Part shown: positions 49,000 to 55,678 of the stretch, in pieces
Position numbering within the stretch: position 1 is the first letter of the stretch
Layout: the number at the start of each line of letters is the position of its first letter
NCBI GenBank assembly: GCA_041389725.1
Contig: JAWKRG010000012.1
Span: 62,001-126,000, forward strand
Source of the DNA: Polyangiaceae bacterium
GTDB lineage: Bacteria > Myxococcota_A > Polyangia > Polyangiales > Polyangiaceae
Direction: 5' to 3'
Length of the DNA: 64,000 nucleotides
Notes under the pieces: model-generated
The model's database searches: none
What the model was told of the DNA's origin: nothing
What the model saw: the letters and a program-made list of their open reading frames with translations, nothing else
Program-made: the position numbers and the translations under genes

Positions 49000-51252
49000 T
49001 CACGGCCGGCGACGACTGCGCGCCGGTCGCCGCCGCGGCATACGCGTGCGCAGCAAGTCCTCGGCGAGTTTTCGCTTGATCCCGAGCAGTTGCTGCGCCT
49101 GCTTGACGGCGTCGGCCTCGCGCGGAAGCGCACGCACGCGGTCGACCATGTCGACGCGAATCGCCACGGGACCCACGCGTGGATGACAAAGTGCAACCAA
49201 GGTGGCGGCGGGAACCTGGCGGTCGATCGCGAAGCACAGTGCGCCGCTGTTCGGCAGCGTGAAGGGCAAGTTGCCGTGGTAGGCCTGCCACAGCGCTGCT
49301 CGCAGCCGCAAGTGACCCGGCTTGAGTCGTCGAGTTGCGTAGACGTGGTGCTTGTCGACGGCAATGTGCCGGTGCACCAAGATGGCTCGGTCCACATCGG
49401 TCAGATGCTCGAGCTGAACGCGAACGTCGGTGCTTGCTGCACAGCCGAGACTCTGCCGCATGGCGTACAGCAGCCCGGTCAGGTGTGCCGATGCCTCAGC
49501 CTCCTCTGCGGGACGGCATGGGGCCAGCAGTTCTTGGACCCGATCTCGGATCCAACTCGCCAGGGTTTCGCTCAGGGCGTCGCGTCCACCGCGACCCTCG
49601 TCGGGCTCGAGCAACCGCAGCGCTGGGCTCAGCACGTGGTTGCCCCGTACCAGCTGCGCCACGGGCCGATCGGCGTCCAACAGACGCCCTTGCTCGTCGA
49701 GCTGCAGGCGCATTCCTTCGTTGGCCTGGGGGGGCGGGGCGCCGCCGAACCACTCCTGTTTCAGCTGTTCCAGCGCCCAGAAGGGGTGGCTCTTCTCCGG
49801 GGCTGCAGGCCGCGCCGAGCCGCGTCGAGCGCGCTGCAGCACGAAGCGCTCGACGAGTTTGGCGTGGAGCGCGTCGCTGAGTCGGTCCTCGATGTCGCGG
49901 GCTAGCTGGCGAAACTCGGCGGCTCGCTCCACCCAGCGCCCGTGGTTCGTGACGTACGTCCACGTGCGGACGAACGCCATTCTGCCCATCAGGGTGTCGA
50001 TGTCGCCTTCGTAGCGGGCCAAGCGCGAAAGCCGCGCATGCATGAAGTCTGCGCTCAGACACCGGCGCGGTCCTGCCAACTCGCTGAAGATTTCCGCGAC
50101 CAAGTTGGCGTGATGCGTGAGCATCAGCTGGCGGTAGTCGGGGATCTGACAAGCCTCCCACAGCAGCTCCACCTCTGGTGGCCCTTGCAGCGCACAGCGG
50201 ATCTCCGGACGCCGCGCAAGCTCGACCAGCGTGGCGTGATCCTCGGCTTGGTCGGCCTGGCGCAGGCCCTGCTGCGAAGGGCCGAGCGAGAGGGAAGCGA
50301 GCAAGTCGTCCACGCTGTGGAAATCCAGCGCTGGATTGCGCCAGAACAGTTGGCGCGCCGCTTCGAACCGGTGCTGCTCGATCGCCCGGAGGATCGAAGG
50401 CGACAGCGCCGGCCCCCCGCGCAGCGTGCCGAAGCTGCCGTCGCGCACGTGACGCCCCGCGCGCCCGGCGATTTGAGCCAGTTCCGCAGCCTCCAGGGGG
50501 CGCGCCTCGCGCCCGTCGAACTTGCGTAGCTCGGCGAAGGCAACGTGGGTGAGATCCAGGTTCAAGCCCATGCCGATGGCGTCAGTGGCCACGAGGTAGT
50601 CCACTTCACCCGCTTGATACATCGCGACTTGAGCGTTGCGAGCGCGTGGACTGAGTGCACCGAGCACCACCGCAGCGCCCCCGCGGCGTTGCCGCAGGCG
50701 CTCGGCGATTTCGTAGACGCTGTTCATGCTGAAGGCGACCACGGCGCTGCGCTTCGGCAGCCCACCCAGGCTCGAAGGGTCGGCGGCGCGGAGCTCGGAG
50801 AGCCGAGGGTGACGTCGCACCTGCGCTTCAGGTACCAGCTGCGCCAGCAGGGGTCGGATGGTCTCTGCGCCGAGCAGCCAAGTTTCTTCGAGACCCCGAC
50901 AACGTAGCATTCGATCCGTGAAGACGTGGCCACGCTCTCTATCGGCGGCGAGCTGGATCTCGTCGATGGCGACGAAACCGACGCTCTGGTCACGCGGCAT
51001 GGCTTCCACCGTGCAGATCCAATAGCGCGCGCGCGGAGGCACCAGCTTCTCTTCACCGGTCACGAGGGCCACGGCGTCCGGCCCGACTCGCGCGGCGACG
51101 CGGTCGTAGACCTCGCGCGCCAGCAGGCGCAGCGGTAGGCCGATCATGCCCGTTTCGTGGTCGAGCATGCGCTCGATGGCCCGGTGGGTCTTGCCGGTAT
51201 TGGTCGGGCCGAGCAGGGCGATGACACCGCCGGGGGTCGGATCGGCCTGCAT
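49000..51252 (-). CDS. Suv3-like DExH-box RNA helicase
   Basis: 750 residues. The helicase core (~1-330) starts at once with LLGPTNTGKTHRAIERM (motif I), then GEEKLVPPRARYWICTVEAM, motif II AIDEIQLAADRERGHVFTDR, and motif VI QIAGRAGRHVRDGSFGT; this set is characteristic of the Suv3 (SUPV3L1) family rather than of DEAD-box or RecQ proteins. In mitochondria Suv3 unwinds RNA for the degradosome; bacterial homologues are less studied. The C-terminal half is helical, with HPRVGPVAIRVDMVDRVRALP near the end, and I do not recognise further domains. TATGAC lies 6 nt before the start. Cytosolic; a role in RNA turnover is inferred. Confidence 0.88.
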   Translation of the reverse strand: MQADPTPGGVIALLGPTNTGKTHRAIERMLDHETGMIGLPLRLLAREVYDRVAARVGPDAVALVTGEEKLVPPRARYWICTVEAMPRDQSVGFVAIDEIQLAADRERGHVFTDRMLRCRGLEETWLLGAETIRPLLAQLVPEAQVRRHPRLSELRAADPSSLGGLPKRSAVVAFSMNSVYEIAERLRQRRGGAAVVLGALSPRARNAQVAMYQAGEVDYLVATDAIGMGLNLDLTHVAFAELRKFDGREARPLEAAELAQIAGRAGRHVRDGSFGTLRGGPALSPSILRAIEQHRFEAARQLFWRNPALDFHSVDDLLASLSLGPSQQGLRQADQAEDHATLVELARRPEIRCALQGPPEVELLWEACQIPDYRQLMLTHHANLVAEIFSELAGPRRCLSADFMHARLSRLARYEGDIDTLMGRMAFVRTWTYVTNHGRWVERAAEFRQLARDIEDRLSDALHAKLVERFVLQRARRGSARPAAPEKSHPFWALEQLKQEWFGGAPPPQANEGMRLQLDEQGRLLDADRPVAQLVRGNHVLSPALRLLEPDEGRGGRDALSETLASWIRDRVQELLAPCRPAEEAEASAHLTGLLYAMRQSLGCAASTDVRVQLEHLTDVDRAILVHRHIAVDKHHVYATRRLKPGHLRLRAALWQAYHGNLPFTLPNSGALCFAIDRQVPAATLVALCHPRVGPVAIRVDMVDRVRALPREADAVKQAQQLLGIKRKLAEDLLRTRMPRRRPARSRRRP

Positions 51253-51353
51253 GCTGCGGTCATAGCACGGGCCGGTCGTGCTCCAGCCAGGCCGCCTGCC
51301 GCTCGGGGGTTGCCAAGCGCGCCGCGCGGCCTCAAGTTACGCGCTTCCGAATC

Positions 51354-51575
51354 ATGGCTCTCAGCGACATCGTCTTTTCCGTACTCCTCCTTGCCGTCGT
51401 CGGCTTTCAGATCTGGCTCACGCGAAAGGTGTGGCGCAGCAGCATGTTCGACCGCGGTCAGAAGATGAACCAGGCCCGGGTCATCTGGCTTCTGCCCGTG
51501 CTTGGCGCCGCGCTGGTCTATGCGTTGATGCCGCCGGACGACGACGATCGCGAAAAGCCCACGCTGAGCGCCTAG
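51354..51575 (+). CDS. Small two-helix membrane protein
   Basis: 73 residues. Two hydrophobic helices (IVFSVLLLAVVGFQIWLT and VIWLLPVLGAALVYALM) flank a basic loop (RKVWRSSMFDRGQKMNQAR), and the C-terminus is acidic (PPDDDDREKP). By the positive-inside rule the loop is cytoplasmic. The pattern resembles a phospholipase D-type nuclease N-terminal (PLDc_N) membrane segment, but the similarity is too weak for a firm call. The frame lies in the space between two divergent or convergent large genes without overlap, which supports it as a real gene. No Shine-Dalgarno is evident; TTACGC lies ~12 nt upstream. Confidence 0.6.
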   Translation: MALSDIVFSVLLLAVVGFQIWLTRKVWRSSMFDRGQKMNQARVIWLLPVLGAALVYALMPPDDDDREKPTLSA

Positions 51576-51658
51576 CGAGGGACTCACCAAAGAAGTTCGC
51601 CCCGCTGGGTCTGCCGGCGTGCCGAGTGGCTGTTGCGAATTGCAGGTGCGGCGTCCGC

Positions 51659-53053
51659 TCAGTCGCCGCTGGAGCGTTTGGGGGGATCCCCCACGGTCTC
51701 ACTCGCGCTGCCGGCGGTGGCTTCGTCGCCGATTGCGTCTTCGATGGCCCCGCCGGCTGGCAATTCAGCGGCGTGCGTAGAGACTTCGGTGGCTTCGGCA
51801 ACCGATGCGTTCTCGCCCTCGCTCGTGAACTCCGCAGGTTGCTGGTCATCGGTCGTGCTCGCGGCGTCCGCAGACCACGGCGACGCGGGAACCTCGTCGT
51901 CGTTGGGGGGCGCGCGCTCGGACGGCGCGACCGCCGCGTCGAGATCAGGGACGGCACCCAGGGAGCCGTCGGGCATCACCAGGTAGAGTCGCGACTGCTT
52001 GTAGCGAGCGACCGCATGACCAAAGAAGATCTTGAGGACGGCGGCCGCAGGCACGGCAAGCAGGACGCCCAAGAACCCGAAGATCTCGCCGCCGACGAAG
52101 AGCGCCAAGAGCACCCAGACCTCGCGCAGCCCGACGCTCTCACCCACGATGCGCGGGGTGATGACGAAGCCTTCCAGGGTCTGAACCACTGCGTAGGCGA
52201 TGACCACGCCCAAGATCTGTCCGAGGCTTCCCCCGCCCAACAGAGACATCAGCAGCCCGGCTACCAGCGCGAAAGCGCTGCCGACGTAGGGCACGATGTT
52301 GAGCACGCCGGCGGCGATGCCGATGGGAATGGCGAGCCTGATGCCGAGTAGCGAGTACGCCAGCGCATACAGCACGGCCAGGATGGCCATCACCGTCAGT
52401 TGTCCCCGCACGAACTGGCTCAACACTGCGTCGACCTCGCGGGCAATGGAGCTGACTCGCTCGCGCTGGGCGAGGGGCAGCAGTGCCTTGGTCCCCGCGA
52501 TCATGCGATCGAAGTCGTTGAGGAAGTAGACCGCGAGGATGGGGACGATCAGTGCCGCGAAGATGGCGCCAATCGCCGAGAAAGTGCCGCCGATGACCGT
52601 CTTGAGCAGATTGCCGACGGGTTCCAAGGGGACTTTGCTCAGGGCATTGGCATTGGAACGCAGCTTTTCGAGCCAGGCATCCGCCGTGGCAGGCACGCTC
52701 ACCCCCCGCGCAGTCAACCACGGTTCGGCACGGGCGAGGGCGCGCGAGGCGTGATCTGGCAGTTCGCGCACGACGGTGCTGATGTCGCGGACCACGTCGG
52801 GGATGACCAGTAGCGCGAACCCCGCCACGCCCAGGAAGAAGACGCCGAGCACGACGAATATCGCGACGCCGCGGGGTAGCTTCCAGGCTTCCAAGCGATC
52901 GACGACGGGGTCGAGGACGTAGGCGATGGCAAACGCCAAGAAGATGGGCGTGAGCACGCCGCGCAGCCAATAGAGGACGGCTCCAAGCGCGAGGATCACG
53001 CCGAGGGCGATGGCGCCTCGGCCCAGGACGAGTTCGCGACGTTCGATTCTCAC
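51659..53053 (-). CDS. AI-2E family transporter
   Basis: 464 residues from a GTG at 53053. Seven or eight hydrophobic helices in the arrangement of the AI-2E/PerM family: an N-terminal pair (ALGVILALGAVLYWLRGVL, FLAFAIAYVLDPVV), a third with VLGVFFLGVAGFALLVIP, then a soluble helical segment and the C-terminal bundle with VPILAVYFLND, LLGIRLAIPIGIAAGVLNIVPYVG and ITPRIVGESVGLREVWVLLALFVGG, all family signatures. Members export small molecules or ions (autoinducer-2 in E. coli TqsA, sodium in others). An acidic Ser/Thr-rich cytoplasmic tail of ~85 residues follows and may be regulatory. Substrate is unassigned. Confidence 0.88.
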   Translation of the reverse strand: MRIERRELVLGRGAIALGVILALGAVLYWLRGVLTPIFLAFAIAYVLDPVVDRLEAWKLPRGVAIFVVLGVFFLGVAGFALLVIPDVVRDISTVVRELPDHASRALARAEPWLTARGVSVPATADAWLEKLRSNANALSKVPLEPVGNLLKTVIGGTFSAIGAIFAALIVPILAVYFLNDFDRMIAGTKALLPLAQRERVSSIAREVDAVLSQFVRGQLTVMAILAVLYALAYSLLGIRLAIPIGIAAGVLNIVPYVGSAFALVAGLLMSLLGGGSLGQILGVVIAYAVVQTLEGFVITPRIVGESVGLREVWVLLALFVGGEIFGFLGVLLAVPAAAVLKIFFGHAVARYKQSRLYLVMPDGSLGAVPDLDAAVAPSERAPPNDDEVPASPWSADAASTTDDQQPAEFTSEGENASVAEATEVSTHAAELPAGGAIEDAIGDEATAGSASETVGDPPKRSSGD

Positions 53054-53118
53054 GGCCCTTGGACTCCTATCACGAAGTCACGGATCTGGCGCCGGCCAGC
53101 CCTGAAGCAGCCGGCTGC

Positions 53119-53183
53119 GCCCCGAGTCAGGGCACGACTTCCTCTCAGCGGCCGCGGGCCCCGACTCAGGGCACGCAACTTCC
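53119..53183. repeat. Direct repeat spanning a lipoprotein stop codon
   Basis: 53119-53142 and 53158-53183 are near-identical (shared segments CAGGGCACG and ACTTCC, differing by one base and a 2-nt indel) at a 39-bp offset. The proximal copy contains the last codons and stop of the lipoprotein at 53166, so its 3' end is duplicated downstream. Confidence 0.75.
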
Positions 53184-54185
53184 GCTTTGACAGGTCTGCC
53201 CACTGGGACAGCTCGCGCCGCAGGCGCCGCAATTGTTCGCATCGGACTGTAGATCCACGCACTGACTCGGGGTCTGGCAGCAGGTTTCCCCAGCGCTGCA
53301 TGCGGCACTACCGTTGCAGGTGCAGACGTTGTTCGGGCCCACGCGGCGGCACGCTTCGCCAGGCTGGCAGCTGCTTCCGTCGCAACTGCAAAGCCCGGTG
53401 GCTCCATCGCAATTGCCGCCGACGTTCGGCGCGGTGCGGCATTGTTGGTTCCCGGTGCAGCCGCAGCGTGAGTTGCCGCAGACGAAGCCACCGCCGCCGC
53501 CCTGTTTGGAGCAGTCGTTGGCACAGCTGCCGCAGTGGGTGTCCGCGGTCGCCAGGTCAGTTTCGCAGCCGTCGTCGCTGCCCGTCGCAGGCTGGTTGCA
53601 GTCGCCCGCCCCCGCTTCGCAGCGGTGTTGGCACACGCCGGTTTCGCAGGACGACTGAACCGCCTTGGCGGTGCTGCAGGCGCGACCACAATCCCCGCAG
53701 TGGGCGGTCTCCTGCGACACGTCGGTTTCGCAACCGTTGTTTGGATCCGCGTCGCAGTTGGCAAAGCTACCCTTGCAGCTGGCCAGGGCACATTGCCCCT
53801 GGAAGCACTGAGTCGAGGCGTTCGCCAAGCTGCAGGGATCGCAACCGCTGTTGCTGCAGCCAAACGTCGGGTCTTCCAACGCGACACAAACACCCGTGCA
53901 AAGCTTCTGGGCCGCACTGCAGCCCCCGGTGCCGCCCGTGGTGGTGGCGCCGCTGCCCCCGCTGCTCGTTCCCCCGCTGCTCGTTGCGCCGCTGCCGCCG
54001 ACGCCGATCAACGCCCCACTTCCGCCGCTGCCGCCGCCCGCGAGCGCTCCATTCCCTCCGCTACCCACGGTGGCGGCGCCGCCGCCTATGCCATTGTCGT
54101 CGACGAAATGAAAGCCATCGAAGTCATTGCTGCATGCAACGACCAGCAGTGCCGCCACGCAACTTCCCCCAAGTGCCCTGCCCAT
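53166..54185 (-). CDS. Cys-rich lipoprotein
   Basis: 339 residues. Signal peptide ends ALLVVAC, followed by a Gly/Ser/Ala/Thr linker to about residue 88. The rest holds some 45 cysteines in short modules: CSAAQKLCTGVCV, then repeats of the type C-E-T-D-x(8-10)-HCGxCxxxC (for example NGCETDVSQETAHCGDCGRAC and the matching segment ~60 residues later), and C-terminal modules CNGSAACSAGETCC and NNCGACGASC. These disulfide-rich repeats are frequent in secreted Myxococcota proteins; their function is not established. It should be surface-exposed and protease-resistant. TATACT lies 8 nt before the ATG, one of the clearest leaderless promoters here. Confidence 0.75.
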   Translation of the reverse strand: MGRALGGSCVAALLVVACSNDFDGFHFVDDNGIGGGAATVGSGGNGALAGGGSGGSGALIGVGGSGATSSGGTSSGGSGATTTGGTGGCSAAQKLCTGVCVALEDPTFGCSNSGCDPCSLANASTQCFQGQCALASCKGSFANCDADPNNGCETDVSQETAHCGDCGRACSTAKAVQSSCETGVCQHRCEAGAGDCNQPATGSDDGCETDLATADTHCGSCANDCSKQGGGGGFVCGNSRCGCTGNQQCRTAPNVGGNCDGATGLCSCDGSSCQPGEACRRVGPNNVCTCNGSAACSAGETCCQTPSQCVDLQSDANNCGACGASCPSGQTCQSGSCVP

Positions 54186-54193
54186 CGCCGGGG

Positions 54194-54199
54194 AGTATA
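54194..54199 (-). promoter_or_regulatory. -10 element TATACT of the Cys-rich lipoprotein
   Basis: TATACT on the minus strand ends 8 nt before the ATG at 54185. No clear -35 or Shine-Dalgarno; leaderless initiation inferred. Confidence 0.45.
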
Positions 54200-54253
54200 G
54201 CAGGGAGCCGCCGCACCAGGGGGCCTTGCGGACGCGCTAGCGGCACCGGCTGC

Positions 54254-55090
54254 TCAGCGGACCGGGGGCGGTCCGCAGTCGACGAAGGTGCCGATCGTCG
54301 TATCGATACGGAAGTTCGACTCCGACGTGTGGCGTTCGGCGAAGAAGAAGTCCAAGGGGTAGACCTCTCCTTTGCTGATACCTAGCTCGCCAGCGCGCTG
54401 GTCCAGGTTGATCGTGTCGCTCTCGGCGCCGTGCACGCCTCCGAGATCGATGGCGAGCTTGCCGTTGATGAACACGAACAAGTCGTCGTCACCGGTGAAG
54501 GTGAATACCTCGCCGCCGGTGTAGATGAACTTGGTGTGTAGCTCGAAGGTGAAATGAAAGTTGTGTGGATTGCCTTCGTTGCCGAACAGCTGGTTGTCGA
54601 TGGGGAAGAAGGCGCTGTTGTCGTAGGTCCAGACGTTGCCGCCGGCATTGACCAATTGGATGCTGTGAAGCTTCTTCTGGTTGACGTTCGGCACGTCGCG
54701 GTACCACTGGTCGAACTCCGCTTTGCCGTTGGTGGTGGGGTTACCCGACTGTCCGGCATACTGGGGCTTTCCGTCGCTGCCCAGGTCGCCCAGAACGATG
54801 CCGGGATCGGATTGGATCTTGAACTCGAAGTCGGGATGGGATGTGTGGAAATCCCGAATGGTTCCCGTCAGCGTGCTGCCGCACAGGTCGTTGCCCGTGC
54901 CGCCAGCTCCTCCCGCGGCACTGCCGCCCCCGTTGCCACCGGTCCCGATCTGGATCGAGCCGCCGCTGCCGTTGTGGCTCGAGCCGCTGCCGCCGCCCCC
55001 GAACATGTTGTTTGCGGTGCCCTCGCCGTCGTCGCCGCCGCACGCGGTCAACAGCAGTGCGAATACCAATGACATTCCACGCTGCATCAT
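54254..55090 (-). CDS. Fibro-slime domain lipoprotein
   Basis: 278 residues; two adjacent ATGs at 55090 and 55087. Signal peptide ends ALLLTAC; Gly/Ser linker to ~residue 60. The mature domain is a fibro-slime/PA14-like sandwich: TLTGTIRDFHTSHPDFEF at the start, a central WTYDNSAFFPIDNQLFG, FHFTFELHTKFIYTGGEVFTF, and the DDDLFVFINGKLAIDLGGVHG segment that binds calcium in this fold, ending with YPLDFFFAERHTSESNFRI. Fibro-slime domains were named in Dictyostelium and Fibrobacter surface proteins and probably bind carbohydrate. TACACT lies 6 nt before the first ATG. Likely an outer-surface glycan-binding protein. Confidence 0.85.
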   Translation of the reverse strand: MMQRGMSLVFALLLTACGGDDGEGTANNMFGGGGSGSSHNGSGGSIQIGTGGNGGGSAAGGAGGTGNDLCGSTLTGTIRDFHTSHPDFEFKIQSDPGIVLGDLGSDGKPQYAGQSGNPTTNGKAEFDQWYRDVPNVNQKKLHSIQLVNAGGNVWTYDNSAFFPIDNQLFGNEGNPHNFHFTFELHTKFIYTGGEVFTFTGDDDLFVFINGKLAIDLGGVHGAESDTINLDQRAGELGISKGEVYPLDFFFAERHTSESNFRIDTTIGTFVDCGPPPVR

Positions 55091-55164
55091 GGGTCGAGTG
55101 TATCAGCGCGGTGGCACGCAAGCCCGCTTTACGTGGGGCAGGTTGCGCAGTATTTCTCGTTCGA

Positions 55165-55611
55165 GTGACGGACGCTGCAACCTGGGTGGAGATTTATACC
55201 GATGGTGCGTGTTCGGGGAATCCCGGGCCCGGCGGATGGGGTGCCATCTTGAAGTACCGCGGCACCAACAAGGAGCTGTGGGGCGGGGAAGGAGCCACGA
55301 CCAACAACCGCATGGAGATCCTCGCCGCGATTCGTGCGCTCGAAGCACTGAAGCGCCCGACGCGAGTCAGGCTCTTCACCGACAGCGTCTACCTCCGTAG
55401 CGGTGTCTGTGAATGGCTACCGCAGTGGAAAGCGCGCGGCTGGAAGACTGCCAGCAAGAAGCCAGTCAAGAACGTCGACCTCTGGCAAGCGCTCGAAGCT
55501 GCCATGGCACAGCACCAGGTCGAGTGGCACTGGGTCAAGGGGCACGCGGGCCATCCCGACAACGAGCGCGCAGACGAGTTGGCCCGGCGCGGCTTGGAAG
55601 AAGCGCGCTAG
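55165..55611 (+). CDS. rnhA: Ribonuclease HI
   Basis: 148 residues from a GTG at 55165, which gives the standard RNase HI length and start (WVEIYTDGACSGNPGPGGWG). The four acidic catalytic residues are present: Asp in TDGACSG, Glu in NNRMEILAAI, Asp in FTDSVYLRSG and Asp in HPDNERADELA, with His in KGHAGH. It hydrolyses RNA in RNA-DNA hybrids, removing primers and R-loops. It is the first gene in a run of six plus-strand genes; the acylase gene starts 67 bp later. TATTTC lies 8 nt before the GTG, with no Shine-Dalgarno. Cytosolic. Confidence 0.95.
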   Translation: MTDAATWVEIYTDGACSGNPGPGGWGAILKYRGTNKELWGGEGATTNNRMEILAAIRALEALKRPTRVRLFTDSVYLRSGVCEWLPQWKARGWKTASKKPVKNVDLWQALEAAMAQHQVEWHWVKGHAGHPDNERADELARRGLEEAR

Positions 55612-55678
55612 GCTCGTGTTGAGGCCAAGGCGCCGCTTCGGACTTGCGGCGCGCGCCGTTCTGGCAAAAAACTCCGAC

